DNA of 64,000 nucleotides from Oscillospiraceae bacterium (lineage in GTDB: Bacteria > Bacillota > Clostridia > Oscillospirales > Ruminococcaceae). Positions 24,751 to 34,383 of the stretch are shown here, piece by piece (the stretch's first letter is position 1; every line of letters begins with the position of its first letter). The position numbers and the translations under genes are program-made. Below the pieces are notes generated by a model. That model saw nothing but the letters and a program-made list of their open reading frames with translations. It ran no database searches and was not told where the DNA came from. The stretch is taken from the NCBI GenBank assembly GCA_016281125.1, contig JAEEIA010000060.1, positions 19,307 through 83,306 on the forward strand, given 5' to 3'.

Positions 24751-25829
24751 CCGGCAGCCTCCGTGCCGTCCCGCCGCACGCGGAGCATCCTGACAATCGC
24801 CTGCTCCATCAGCAGACGCGGCGCCGTGCGCGAGGATTTGCAGCTCTTGTCTGTTTCCCGCAGGATCCGGATACAGGTTCTCAGCTGCGGCACGCTCATG
24901 GAGCCGCAGTCGCGCAATGCGTTTCTGACCGCAAATTCGCGGTTCTTCGGGTATCCGAAATCCGCTGCGATGACCTCTGTCTGCTTTGCGGCGCCCTGCC
25001 CGAGCTTGGCGCGGTAGAGGTCGATGAACGTCGTGCTGAGAATCGACAGCAGACCAAGAATCGTCTTGGAATCCTCCGCTTTGGCGGTCAGCGCCTCCAG
25101 CAGACGGAAGGCCGCAGCGCCGTTTCCGCCGGTGACGGCCTTCGCCAGCCGGAATGCATCGGCATCCGGGAGTGCGGCGGTCAGCGCATCCAGCATATCC
25201 GGCGTAATCGGCCCGCCGTCGGCACAGGCGAGGAGCTTTTCCAGCTCGGCCTGAATCAGCGCGGAATCGCAGAGGCAGCGGTTTGCCAGCTGCTCCGCAT
25301 CATGGCGGCTGATCTCCGAGCCGTATTTCGCCGCGCGCTCCTGAATCTGTTTTCCGAGCTGAATCGCCGTTTTCTTCTCACAGATGCAGAGCACGCCCTG
25401 CTTCTCAAAGAACGCGGTCAGCTTTTTGTATTTCGGCAGAAAGACCGGGGCGCCGCGCTTGACCTCATAACAGGGCAGCGCACGCATCACAATCAAAATG
25501 ACCGTCCGCGGGGCGGGCTCCGCAAACATGCCGAGCATCGTATCTACCGCAGACGCCGGGTGTGCATCCGGATCAAAGTCCGGAATCAGAATCAGATTAT
25601 AGGGCTGGAACATCGGGCTGAATGAACAGGCATCCGCCAGCCGGTCGAGATCGACCTCCTGCCCGTCAAACACGGTATCCGAAAGCGCATCACCGTCCGT
25701 CAGCTTTTTGCGTATGCGCTTTTCCAGCTGCGCGACGGCAAGCGTATCCTCGCCGCAGAGAAAGCACAGCTGCGGCGGATGTTCCGAACCGATCTCCCGC
25801 AGCAGATCGGCTGCTGCCAGCTTTGGCAT
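24747..25829 (-). CDS. holA: DNA polymerase III subunit delta
   Basis: 360 residues, the usual length. Clamp-loader delta subunit: CFLCGEDTLAVAQLEKRI at the N-terminus, YNLILIPDFD and LPKYKKLTAFF in the first domain, and the C-terminal helical collar with SILSTTFIDLYRAKLG. It opens the beta clamp during loading. Twenty-one bases after the isochorismatase-like gene, and overlapping the TOPRIM gene, inside the alaS operon. holA next to comEC is a common arrangement in Firmicutes; here one gene lies between. Confidence 0.92.
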   Translation of the reverse strand: MPKLAAADLLREIGSEHPPQLCFLCGEDTLAVAQLEKRIRKKLTDGDALSDTVFDGQEVDLDRLADACSFSPMFQPYNLILIPDFDPDAHPASAVDTMLGMFAEPAPRTVILIVMRALPCYEVKRGAPVFLPKYKKLTAFFEKQGVLCICEKKTAIQLGKQIQERAAKYGSEISRHDAEQLANRCLCDSALIQAELEKLLACADGGPITPDMLDALTAALPDADAFRLAKAVTGGNGAAAFRLLEALTAKAEDSKTILGLLSILSTTFIDLYRAKLGQGAAKQTEVIAADFGYPKNREFAVRNALRDCGSMSVPQLRTCIRILRETDKSCKSSRTAPRLLMEQAIVRMLRVRRDGTEAAG

Positions 25830-25850
25830 AATAACGCACCTCCTGCGGGA

Positions 25851-26363
25851 TCAGATATACATGATCCCTGCCTGTTCCAGCTTTTTGCGCTGCTTTGCAG
25901 CCTTTTTCTCCGGCAGAACCGTTGCCGTTCCGCTGCGGACGATCCGCACGGGAATCCCGCGCTTTGATGCGCCGAGCGCCGTCGCGGTCACGCAGCCGTA
26001 TTCGTCCAGCCCGCAGAGATGCAGCATATCGTAATCCTGTTCATGAATCATGGCAAGCAGCTTTTTATTTGTCAGCGCATCCCCGAACAGCTTGTCGAAG
26101 CAGTATTCGGAAACGATCTCCAGTCCGCTGTACAGCTCCGCGCCCTCCGTTCCGGCGATGGAATAGCCGAACAGCAGCCGGTTGGTCGGCAGATTCTGGA
26201 TGATATGCCGGATGTAGATCACATCGCAGCCATCTGCATCGTACTGCCGGATCAGCCGGTTGACGGCGCCGGTCAGCTTCTTAGTCTGATAGGCAAACAT
26301 CTTTTTGCGCTTTTCCCACAGATAATCATTCTGCATGTCAATGACGAGCAATGCTGTTTTCAT
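25851..26363 (-). CDS. Isochorismatase-family cysteine hydrolase
   Basis: 170 residues. LLVIDMQNDYL carries the catalytic Asp, FDKLFGDALTNKKL the Lys, and LCGLDEYGCVTATALGA the nucleophilic Cys, completing the triad of the isochorismatase-like superfamily (nicotinamidase, pyrazinamidase, isochorismatase and others). Substrate cannot be decided. The C-terminal tail is very basic. It lies between comEC and holA in the alaS operon. Confidence 0.85.
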   Translation of the reverse strand: MKTALLVIDMQNDYLWEKRKKMFAYQTKKLTGAVNRLIRQYDADGCDVIYIRHIIQNLPTNRLLFGYSIAGTEGAELYSGLEIVSEYCFDKLFGDALTNKKLLAMIHEQDYDMLHLCGLDEYGCVTATALGASKRGIPVRIVRSGTATVLPEKKAAKQRKKLEQAGIMYI

Positions 26364-26380
26364 GTGATCCTCCTCTCCGT

Positions 26381-28504
26381 TTATGCAGGGTTCATCAGGG
26401 AAGTGAGCCGTCCCCCGCCGCTGCGCGTCAGGCAGAGCAAAGTATTATTCCCCGCGGCAGTTTCCGGCGGCACGGTCGATAGCTGCACAGCGCAGCCGTC
26501 CCTGCCGTACCGGATTGCAGCCGCATTTCCGTTCAGATTCAGCGTATCCGATGCGCACACCGTCATGCCGTTCCATGTGATGCGCAGGGCATCGGCCTCC
26601 GCAGTGATCTGCGCATCCCCGCAGCGGACAGTCACCGTGCTGTTGTCATCCGCAACGGGTTCTGCGCCGAATACGGTCGTATGGCTGCGGAGCAGGTTCC
26701 CGTCCCGCAGCAGCAGCGTGCCGCAGCGGATCCCGGTCAGCTCCGCCTGATAATTCGCAGCGGTTCTGCTGCTTTGCAGGAGCATCGCGTCCACGCGCGT
26801 GATTCCGCTGTCCTGCAAATACCGCTGCACATACTGCGCATTCCGCGGCGTATCGGTCAGATCTGCAATGACCGTCCGGTTCTCCGCGCCGATCACCAGC
26901 ACGGCATTCTGCTTTCCGCCAAGCACGGCAATCCGCAGCTCGTCGCGGGACATCCATGTCAGCAGCAGATTTTCCAGACTGAGCATCAGTGCGGCACAGA
27001 CCGCCGCTGCGAGAACCGTCTGCGGCTTTGCTCTGCGGATCAGAAGGAGCGCCAGCACCGCCGTACAGAGAATCAGGATCACGCGCATTGCGGGCGCCGT
27101 GACCGTCACATGCGAAAACGGCAGTGCCGCAGCGCTTTTCGCCAGAAACCGGATCACCCGGCAGGCAAAACCGGTCACGGGCAGCAGAAAGCGCAGCACG
27201 CCGCCGGTCATCAGGAACGCAAAGCCTGCATACATCACTGCCGTACAGAGCGGCAGAATCAGCAGATTGCAGACCGGCGCCAGCAGCGAGGACTCCCCGC
27301 AGAGCAGCACCGAGGCCGGAAAGACCGTCACGGCGACGCAGCACAGCTGCATCAGATCGCGGAGCAGACCGCGCTTCATGTCTTTGGTCATATACGGCGC
27401 AATGACGCCGATGCCGAGCACGCCGGAAACTGACAGCCAGAATGACACCGAGCCGATCACATACGGCGTAAACGCTGTGCAGAGCAGCACTGCAAGGCAA
27501 AGTGCCCGCAGCGTATTGCCGCGGCGGCCGAACAGCGGCGCCGACTGCGCAATCAGCAGCATGACGGCCGCGCGCCAGACCGCAGCCGATGCATCCACCA
27601 GAAGAATAAACAGCAGCACCGCGGGAATCTGAATCAGAAACGCAAGCCGCCGCGGACAGCGCAGGCGCTTCAGAATCCAGCCGAGCACCGTGCTGAACAG
27701 CACCAGATGCAGGCCGGATACGACCGCGATATGCCCAACACCGGTGCGGTTCAGGCTCTGCCGCGTTTCATCGGAAAGCAGCGTTTTGTCCCCCAGGAGC
27801 ATCGCACAGAGCAGTCCGGCATCCTCCGGCGGGAGCGTCATGCGGATCAGCCCCGTCATGCGCTGCCGGTAAGCAGAAACCGTCCGCCGCAGCGAAAAGC
27901 CCATATCCGGCACTGCACTGAGCAGCTCTGCATCGTAGATGCGCAGATATCTGCCCTTTCCCGCCTGACTTTCCGCGGTGTGATAGCGGTAATCCGGCTG
28001 AATGCGCGAGAATTCCGCACGGAGCTCCACGGTATCGCCGATCCGCTGCTGCGGAATCTTCTCGTCCGCATACCAGTCGATGCTGACGCGGCAGTCAGCC
28101 AGTGTTGTCCGCAGCGTATATTTTGTCCGGCCGCGGGAAAGTGGTTCCGCTTCCGTGACCGTTCCGGTGCAGATCTGCTTTGTGCCGTCCAGCATCAGCA
28201 GCGGCTGCCGGACAAAGACATCAAACCGCGTCCAGACGGCAAGGCCGAGCAGAATTCCGGCAAAAACGCGCAGATACGCAAAAACAATACGTTTTCTCCG
28301 CAGCAGGCAGAGCCCGGCAAACAGAACCGCAGCCGTCACAGCCGCCGGTACCGCTACACCGAAAAAAGCCGACAGCAGTCCCGCGACCCATCCCAGCGTG
28401 AACAATTCCGCGCCGCAGGTGCAGGCGATGCCGCCGGCCTTCCGCTTCATTTGCCCCGAAACAGCCGGCGAAGCCTTCGCCCGTACCGTTTCAGTGTTCT
28501 TCAC
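26381..28504 (-). CDS. comEC: ComEC/Rec2-family competence channel protein
   Basis: 707 residues. N-terminal membrane segments and an OB-like domain (VTEAEPLSRGRTKYTLRT), then the competence core with LLCAMLLGDKTLLSDETRQSLNRTGVGHIAVVSGLHL and many membrane helices. It forms the inner-membrane DNA uptake channel. The C-terminal domain has the size of the metallo-beta-lactamase domain, but where HxHxDH should stand it reads LQSSRTAANYQAEL, so nuclease activity of that domain is doubtful. GTG start 28504 overlaps the HIT gene stop (GTGA); its SD is weak, so a later start is possible. Confidence 0.88.
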   Translation of the reverse strand: MKNTETVRAKASPAVSGQMKRKAGGIACTCGAELFTLGWVAGLLSAFFGVAVPAAVTAAVLFAGLCLLRRKRIVFAYLRVFAGILLGLAVWTRFDVFVRQPLLMLDGTKQICTGTVTEAEPLSRGRTKYTLRTTLADCRVSIDWYADEKIPQQRIGDTVELRAEFSRIQPDYRYHTAESQAGKGRYLRIYDAELLSAVPDMGFSLRRTVSAYRQRMTGLIRMTLPPEDAGLLCAMLLGDKTLLSDETRQSLNRTGVGHIAVVSGLHLVLFSTVLGWILKRLRCPRRLAFLIQIPAVLLFILLVDASAAVWRAAVMLLIAQSAPLFGRRGNTLRALCLAVLLCTAFTPYVIGSVSFWLSVSGVLGIGVIAPYMTKDMKRGLLRDLMQLCCVAVTVFPASVLLCGESSLLAPVCNLLILPLCTAVMYAGFAFLMTGGVLRFLLPVTGFACRVIRFLAKSAAALPFSHVTVTAPAMRVILILCTAVLALLLIRRAKPQTVLAAAVCAALMLSLENLLLTWMSRDELRIAVLGGKQNAVLVIGAENRTVIADLTDTPRNAQYVQRYLQDSGITRVDAMLLQSSRTAANYQAELTGIRCGTLLLRDGNLLRSHTTVFGAEPVADDNSTVTVRCGDAQITAEADALRITWNGMTVCASDTLNLNGNAAAIRYGRDGCAVQLSTVPPETAAGNNTLLCLTRSGGGRLTSLMNPA

Positions 28505-28848
28505 ACACCCTGATCGGCAGACCAGCCCATTTTCTGACCGGCAATCAGGTGGAAGTGCAGATGCGGCACCGTCTGACCGGCGTCGTCACCGCAGTTCGTA
28601 ATCACACGGAAGCCGGAGTCCAGCTTTTCCTGTGCCGCAACCTTTGCGATTGCAGTGAAGATCTTTCCGACGACCTCTGCATTCTCCGCGGTGATTGCAG
28701 AGGCACCCGAAATGTGCTGCTTCGGGATAAACAGATAGTGCAGCGGCGCAATCGGGTTAATGTCCTTGAATGCGTAGACGAATTCGTCCTCATACACCTT
28801 TGTGCTCGGGATTTCACCCGCAGCGATCTTACAGAACAGACAATCCAT
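28501..28848 (-). CDS. HIT family nucleotide hydrolase (HinT-like)
   Basis: 115 residues. CLFCKIAAGEIPSTKVYED at the N-terminus and the histidine triad HLHFHLIAG near the C-terminus, typical of HinT-type purine nucleoside phosphoramidases. Length is normal. Lies 37 bases after alaS and overlaps comEC. Confidence 0.93.
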   Translation of the reverse strand: MDCLFCKIAAGEIPSTKVYEDEFVYAFKDINPIAPLHYLFIPKQHISGASAITAENAEVVGKIFTAIAKVAAQEKLDSGFRVITNCGDDAGQTVPHLHFHLIAGQKMGWSADQGV

Positions 28849-28885
28849 GATGATCCTCCTTTATTCATCCGCAGTGCGGAAAAAC

Positions 28886-31540
28886 TTATCCTTTCAGGAA
28901 TTCGCCCGCGATGCTCTGGAGCATGCCGAGCGCTTCATCGACCATATAGGTCTTGCCGATGCCGCCCATTGCGCTGTCCGGACGTCCGCCGCCCTTGCCG
29001 CCGGTGATTGCAGCGATGCGCTGGATGATCTTTCCGGCATGTGCGCCCTTTGCAACGGCACTCTTGGAGCAGATGCAGTAGAAGTTGCCGCTCTCGCCGT
29101 TGACGCCTGCAAGAAGGGCAACGACATTCGGCTCACGGTCGCGGATCTGGTCACCGAGCGTGCGCAGCGTATCCGGCTTGACGTCGGACAGCATCGCGGA
29201 CACGATCTTGATGCCGTTGATTTCTGCGCTGCCGCTGAACAGACCGCTCAGCTGGCTGTTTGCGAGCTTCTGGTTGAGCTGTTCGTTCTCACGCGTGAGA
29301 TTGCGCAGCTCATTTGCAACGGCCGCGCACTTTTCCGGCAGCTCGGCAGGATTTGCGAGCTTCAGCGCCTTTGCAGCCTCTGCCAGCGTGTTTTCTGCCT
29401 CCTGCATCAGCTTCAGCACATTCTCGCCGGTCGCAAGCTCGATTCTGCGGACACCTGCCGCAACAGAGCTCTCCGAAACGATCCGGCACAGACCGATCTG
29501 TGCGGTGTTCGACACATGCGTACCGCCGCAGAATTCAATCGACTCGTCGCCGGCGCTGACAACGCGGACGACATCGCCGTATTTTTCACCGAACAGCGCC
29601 ATTGCGCCGATTTTCTTCGCCTCGTCAATCGGCATTTCCTCCGTGGATACCGGCAGCGCGTTCAGAATCTCAGCATTGAGGAGCGCCTCAATCTTTGCCA
29701 GCTCCTCCGCGGACACCGCAGAGAAGTGCGAGAAGTCAAAGCGGCAGCGCTCTGCATTGACAAGCTGACCTGCCTGGTGGACATGGTCGCCGAGCACCTT
29801 GCGCAGTGCTGCCTGAAGCAGATGCGCCGCGGTGTGATTGCGCATGACCGCACGGCGGCGGTTCAGGTCGATCTTTGCAAGCACGGTATCGCCGACATGC
29901 AGCGTACCGGTTTCCAGATTGCCCATGTGCAGGAACTGGCCGTCGCCGCCCTTCTGGGTATCCGCGACCGCAAACACGACCTCTGCCTCATTTTCCGCAA
30001 GAATCTCAATCTCGCCGGTATCGCCGACCTGACCGCCGCTCTCTGCATAGAACGGGGTGCGGTCGAGGATCAGCACGCCGTCCGTGCCGGATTCCAGCGT
30101 ATCCACAGCCTGACCGTCTGCGAGAATTGCAAGCACCTTTGCCTCGCAGGCGTTCTCCGTATAGCCGGTAAAATCAGTCTTCGCAAGCCCCTTCGGCACA
30201 GCAGCATCGCCGCCCCACGAGGTCTTGACCTTGGAAGCACGGTCTGCTCTCGCGCGCTGCTTCTGCTCCTCCATGCAGCTGCGGAAGCCCTCCTCGTCAA
30301 CGGTCACGCCCTGTTCGCCTGCCATTTCCATCGTCAGGTCAATCGGGAAGCCGTAGGTATCGCTCAGGTTGAACGCGTCCTGACCGGAAAGCACGGTCTG
30401 ACCGGCCTCTCTGAGCTTTGCGATCATATCATTGAGGCGGTCTGTGCCGTTGTCAATCGTGCGGGCGAAGCTCTCCTCCTCATGACGGATGATGCGGGTG
30501 ATGAGCTCCTGCTTCTCTTTCAGTTCCGGATAAGCGGACGCATTCTCACGGATGACCGTTTCCGCAACCTTATAAAGGAACGGCTCCTTGATGCCGAGCA
30601 GTCTGCCGTGACGCGCCGCTCTTCTGAGCAGACGCTTGAGCACATAGCCGCGGCCGTCGTTGGCCGGGGTGATGCCGTCGCCGACCATGAACACCGTGGA
30701 ACGGATGTGGTCGGTGATGACGCGCAGGGATACGTCAGACTTTTCATCGGTGTGATACTTGATATCCGCGATTTCACAGATATGCTTCATGATGTTCTGG
30801 ACGGTATCGACCTCAAAGAGGTTATCGACGCCCTGCATCACGCAGGCCAGACGCTCCAGGCCCATGCCGGTGTCGATGTTCTTATGCTTCATCTCGGCAT
30901 AGTTGCCCTTGCCGTCGCTGTCGAACTGCGAGAACACGAGATTCCAGATCTCGATGACGCGGTCGCAGTCGCTGGCCTGCTCAAAGCTCTCGAACGGGCC
31001 GTATGACTCGCCGCGGTCAAAATGAATCTCGGAGCAGGGACCGCAGGGGCCGGAGCCGTGCTCCCAGAAATTATCCGCCTTGCCGAGCCGGATGATGCGC
31101 TCATGCGGAATGCCGATTTCCTTTTCCCAGATCTGCTCCGCCTCGTCATCGCTCTCAAAAATGGTGATCCACAGTCTGTCTGCGGGGATGGCCAGGGTGC
31201 CGGTCAGGAACTCCCATGCCCAGCTGATGGCCTCGCGCTTGAAATACTCACCGAACGAGAAGTTGCCGAGCATCTCAAAGAAGGTGCCGTGACGGGCGGT
31301 CTTGCCGACGCGCTCGATATCCGGCGTGCGGATGCACTTCTGGCAGGTGGTGACACGGACATTGGGCGGAACGGCCTGTCCGAGAAAATATTTTTTCAGC
31401 GGCGCCATGCCGGAGTTGATCAGCAGCAGGGAATTATCCCCCTTCGGGATCAGAGATGCGCTGTCCATGCGGGTATGCCCCTTGCTCTCAAAGAAGGAGA
31501 GATAGCGCTCACGCAGTTCATTCAAGCCTGTCCATTCCAT
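28886..31540 (-). CDS. alaS: Alanine--tRNA ligase
   Basis: 884 residues, complete. Class II catalytic core at the N-terminus (LRERYLSFFESKGHTRM, SLLLINSGMAPLKKYF, HGTFFEMLGNFSFGEYFK), editing domain with NHTAAHLLQAALRKVLGDHVHQAGQLV and CGGTHVSNTAQIG, which hydrolyses mischarged Ser/Gly-tRNA, and a C-terminal GGKGGGRPDSAMGG domain. First gene of an apparent nine-gene operon. The leader of about 60 bases is too short for a T-box, so tRNA-dependent antitermination is not indicated. Confidence 0.98.
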   Translation of the reverse strand: MEWTGLNELRERYLSFFESKGHTRMDSASLIPKGDNSLLLINSGMAPLKKYFLGQAVPPNVRVTTCQKCIRTPDIERVGKTARHGTFFEMLGNFSFGEYFKREAISWAWEFLTGTLAIPADRLWITIFESDDEAEQIWEKEIGIPHERIIRLGKADNFWEHGSGPCGPCSEIHFDRGESYGPFESFEQASDCDRVIEIWNLVFSQFDSDGKGNYAEMKHKNIDTGMGLERLACVMQGVDNLFEVDTVQNIMKHICEIADIKYHTDEKSDVSLRVITDHIRSTVFMVGDGITPANDGRGYVLKRLLRRAARHGRLLGIKEPFLYKVAETVIRENASAYPELKEKQELITRIIRHEEESFARTIDNGTDRLNDMIAKLREAGQTVLSGQDAFNLSDTYGFPIDLTMEMAGEQGVTVDEEGFRSCMEEQKQRARADRASKVKTSWGGDAAVPKGLAKTDFTGYTENACEAKVLAILADGQAVDTLESGTDGVLILDRTPFYAESGGQVGDTGEIEILAENEAEVVFAVADTQKGGDGQFLHMGNLETGTLHVGDTVLAKIDLNRRRAVMRNHTAAHLLQAALRKVLGDHVHQAGQLVNAERCRFDFSHFSAVSAEELAKIEALLNAEILNALPVSTEEMPIDEAKKIGAMALFGEKYGDVVRVVSAGDESIEFCGGTHVSNTAQIGLCRIVSESSVAAGVRRIELATGENVLKLMQEAENTLAEAAKALKLANPAELPEKCAAVANELRNLTRENEQLNQKLANSQLSGLFSGSAEINGIKIVSAMLSDVKPDTLRTLGDQIRDREPNVVALLAGVNGESGNFYCICSKSAVAKGAHAGKIIQRIAAITGGKGGGRPDSAMGGIGKTYMVDEALGMLQSIAGEFLKG

Positions 31541-31605
31541 AGGTACAGATTCCTTTCATTTTACAGATTCCGGCAGCTTCGCCGCCGCATAACGATACAG
31601 GATAT

Positions 31606-31634
31606 AGTATACCGCAAAACGGCTTATTTGTCAA
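31606..31634 (-). promoter_or_regulatory. sigma-A promoter of alaS operon
   Basis: Minus strand TTGACA (31634-31629), 17-base spacer, TATACT (31611-31606). Confidence 0.85.
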
Positions 31635-31654
31635 GTGGCGTGATGTCAGGGGAC

Positions 31655-31834
31655 ACACCGAGCCCGCGAACGCTGCCCATATTCCCCCGCTTAAAGGCTG
31701 CCGGTTCTCAAGAACCTCATTGCAATGAAAGCAATGTATTTTCTTCATTTTTCTATATCACGGGATTCCAAAGGGATTTCATCCCTTTGGCGGGGTTTGG
31801 GGCGAAGCCCCATTATGAATCCATCGGAGATACC
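31655..31834 (-). repeat. Interspersed repeat A, copy 3 (inverted)
   Basis: On the minus strand it begins at 31834 with GGTATCTCCGATGGATT and carries the GGGGCTTCGCCCC and AAAGGGAT...ATCCCTTT hairpins; the far end is degenerate (TTTAAGCGGGGG, then a GCGTTCGCGGGC-like part), so the limit near 31655 is approximate. Sits between the alaS promoter and the dockerin gene terminator in a 386-base gap. Confidence 0.7.
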
Positions 31835-31851
31835 GCTTTTTCTGCAGGCAG

Positions 31852-31892
31852 ACAGCCGCAGCGCCCCGGCTGTGCGGGGCGCTGCGGCTGCT
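31852..31892 (-). terminator. Hairpin 3' of the first tandem dockerin gene
   Basis: Long stem CAGCCGCAGCGCCCCG / CGGGGCGCTGCGGCTG with a six-base loop, 35 bases past the stop. It lacks a clear U tract. A related hairpin (CAGCCGGAGCGCCCCG) follows the paralogous gene at 34384. Confidence 0.65.
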
Positions 31893-31926
31893 TAAAAGGA
31901 GTGTATTTTTTAAAGAGGATTTGTGA

Positions 31927-34194
31927 TTATGCTTCTGCGCCGGAAGGCGGCGGGGTCTTGTTCCCCATGATCTGCCGCTTCATCAGCGTCAGATCCGCGG
32001 CATTGATGCGGTTATCATTCAGCAGATCCGCTGCAAAGAACTGTCTGCCTTCCAGTCTGCCGGTGCCGCCGAGATACTTGCTCAGCGCCACGGCATCCTC
32101 AACGGTCATTTTGCCGTCGCCGGTAACATCGCCCATGGTGACCTTGAATTCCGTCAGCGAAAGATCCTCAGCAACATCATAATACTTGGTGTCCAGAACC
32201 GTGCCGTCGTGATATTCCCATTCCCGCGCATGCCGCGCCGTAATCTTCAGCTGTCCCTTCTGCTTCGGCTTATATACGAAGAAACGATAGGTTCTGTTGC
32301 CGCCCGTCGCGCCGTTGTTCGGTTCATAGCTGAACGATGCTTTTTTCACAAGCTCGGCGTCCGTTGTTCCGGCTGTTTCCGTCAGAATCTCGTAGCCGGT
32401 CGATACATTGGTTTCACCGCAGCAGACGATATAGCCGTCATGCACGGAAACCGCCCGGTTGTTTTCATAGAATGCCTTTGCCTCCGTGAAGTTCTCAGGC
32501 AAAAAGTCATATTCCTGCGATGCATTGCTGTCCGTAATTTTCAGATCCTCGTCCACGGCAAAGGAGAACAGTCCCTCAACCTTTTCCGGTGTGTCCCCCT
32601 TCATTCTGACCCACTTCATGCCGAGATTGCCCGCGGACGTCACCTTGAACACCATGACCTGATAGCCTTGCTCGACGTTTCTGTCATTGGACAGCAGGAT
32701 CTGCCGCGTGGTGAGCAGCTCATGCTTTGCAAAATCACCGACGGTATCCGGATCGTCCAGCACATAATGCACCTTATCCGACAGTTCGTAGGGCAGGCAC
32801 AGGCAGAGAATGCCGTCCTGTGCATGCCAGTCACCGCAGTTCAGGCGGAATTCCGTCGCTTTTTTCTCATTGGACGGAACCCAGCCCGGAACTGCCCCTT
32901 CCTCCTCCGCGGCAAAGCAGAGCACACCGTCTGCATCCCGCGTTACCGAAATATTCACTGTTTTATCGAATTTCTTAGATCCGTTTCGGATGTAAGCAGT
33001 GATAAGGCACGGCTCCTGCACATCAATATACTGAATATAGCATTCGCCGTCAACCGCCATGCCCGGCTCCACAACAGGCTTGCAGTCCACGCTGACCGTT
33101 CTCAGCGATTTGCCGTCCTTCTCAAATGCGACCATCGCCATCGCCGGAGAAAGTCCGCCGTAAGATGCCGTTGCCACGATCAGATAATGTCCTCTGTTGT
33201 CAATGTTGAATTCATTGTACATCTCTGTGCTTGATACGAGTCCCTCGCTGCGCAGGAATGCATACGCCTCGCCGGAGGTATCCGGGACATATTCGCGCCA
33301 TTCCTCCGCTTCCTCAACATACGAGCGCACCGTGATGCTGCCGTCGGTATCCTTCTCGGCATACAGCGTTCTGGTGACGCTGAACGGTTCATCCTCGGGC
33401 TCGCGGAATTCGTGCGTAAAGGTCGCTTTGACCGTTCCGGGCTTCGTGACCGGGCAGAACGCCACAAAATAGGTAGGCTGATCGGTCGGCTCGGGGCCTT
33501 CAAAAATATAATTGCAGCTTACATGCTTCAGCGTCAGCGCCGCGCCGTCCAGCTCAGCCTTGCTTCTCATGTAGCTGCCGCAGAAGCCGTCGTTGATCGC
33601 TGCCATGAGCAGATAATTGCTCCGGCTGTCAATGACGCACTGCGTCCAGGAGTCCCGGCCAAACCCCCACTCTGAGTTGACTGAATTCATAAATGCAGTG
33701 TATTCCGTTTTGCAGTCCGGCACAAATACGCGCCAGTCAGTCTCGGTCACATGCAGACTCTCATCGACCGCGAAGATATACTGATCCTCGTCTTTCACCT
33801 TTTCCTCGACCGCATTGAGGTTGCAGTCATAGAGCACGACAGTTTTTGCTTCCTCCGGCTTGTAGGCCGTGACATGGAAGAACTTGTCAGCGCAATTCAT
33901 TTCCTCCGGTACGCAGTACCATTCGTCCAGCAGCGTTTCGGTGTTGCCGGAGCCGAGCAGCGGCAGACGCTCCCAGCCGTCTTTGTACCTGTGGAAGGTG
34001 ACAATGCAGATCAGATCATCATCCACATACGTACTGCCGTAGGTGTTGATGAACTTGCATGCATCGCCGTAGTTCTGCGGCACCCAGTCCGGCACTCCGA
34101 ATCCGGCCACACGAATCGCCGGGATAGTCGGCAGTGCCGTGCAGAACATCACTGCGGAAAGAATCGCCGATGCTGTTTTCTTATATTTCATCAT
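31927..34194 (-). CDS. Secreted dockerin protein with repeated WVP modules (tandem paralogue 1)
   Basis: 755 residues. Signal peptide to about residue 28. The body is made of about five copies of a ~100-residue module whose start reads W-V-P-x5-A-x2-F-x4-G (e.g. VPDWVPQNYGDACKFINTYG, VPGWVPSNEKKATEF), or a variant DW-x3-VPDC-x2-E-x-AF. I recognise no known family. C-terminal dockerin: GDVTGDGKMTVEDAVALSKYL and ADLLNDNRINAADLTLMKRQI. ATG 34194 follows AAGGAG; GTG 34200 is fused to it. An ECF-type promoter at 34297-34326 is the only one seen. Paralogue of the next gene. Confidence 0.8.
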   Translation of the reverse strand: MMKYKKTASAILSAVMFCTALPTIPAIRVAGFGVPDWVPQNYGDACKFINTYGSTYVDDDLICIVTFHRYKDGWERLPLLGSGNTETLLDEWYCVPEEMNCADKFFHVTAYKPEEAKTVVLYDCNLNAVEEKVKDEDQYIFAVDESLHVTETDWRVFVPDCKTEYTAFMNSVNSEWGFGRDSWTQCVIDSRSNYLLMAAINDGFCGSYMRSKAELDGAALTLKHVSCNYIFEGPEPTDQPTYFVAFCPVTKPGTVKATFTHEFREPEDEPFSVTRTLYAEKDTDGSITVRSYVEEAEEWREYVPDTSGEAYAFLRSEGLVSSTEMYNEFNIDNRGHYLIVATASYGGLSPAMAMVAFEKDGKSLRTVSVDCKPVVEPGMAVDGECYIQYIDVQEPCLITAYIRNGSKKFDKTVNISVTRDADGVLCFAAEEEGAVPGWVPSNEKKATEFRLNCGDWHAQDGILCLCLPYELSDKVHYVLDDPDTVGDFAKHELLTTRQILLSNDRNVEQGYQVMVFKVTSAGNLGMKWVRMKGDTPEKVEGLFSFAVDEDLKITDSNASQEYDFLPENFTEAKAFYENNRAVSVHDGYIVCCGETNVSTGYEILTETAGTTDAELVKKASFSYEPNNGATGGNRTYRFFVYKPKQKGQLKITARHAREWEYHDGTVLDTKYYDVAEDLSLTEFKVTMGDVTGDGKMTVEDAVALSKYLGGTGRLEGRQFFAADLLNDNRINAADLTLMKRQIMGNKTPPPSGAEA

Positions 34195-34296
34195 ACTCAC
34201 TCCTTCTGTTTCCTGATTAAGTTCAGCCGTTCACATGACTGTCTGCGGAGCAGCCGCTTCCGGTCAGCCGCCTGCCGTGTCAGTCCCTGCTGTTTA

Positions 34297-34326
34297 TTAA
34301 GACAAATTCCGGAGAAAAAGGTTACA
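34297..34326 (-). promoter_or_regulatory. Putative ECF-type promoter of tandem dockerin gene 1
   Basis: Minus strand GCTGTAACC with TGTAAC at 34326-34321, a 17-base spacer and GTCTTAA at 34303-34297, followed by AACAGCAGG. The same block, including CTTTT after TGTAAC and ACAGCAGG after the -10, precedes the paralogue at 37313-37284. No sigma-A promoter was seen in the gap. Confidence 0.6.
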
Positions 34327-34383
34327 GCTTTTCCGGAAAAATTTTTTCAATTCATTGCAGGCGCAGATGCACACCGCCGGAAA

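Noticed and set aside
28802..31006. A 734-codon plus-strand frame opposite alaS
   Set aside because: alaS is unmistakable on the other strand; this frame has no SD and no recognisable domain.
31541..31605. Possible T-box leader of alaS
   Set aside because: The transcript leader is only about 60 bases and has no specifier-loop, T-box sequence or terminator/antiterminator pair.
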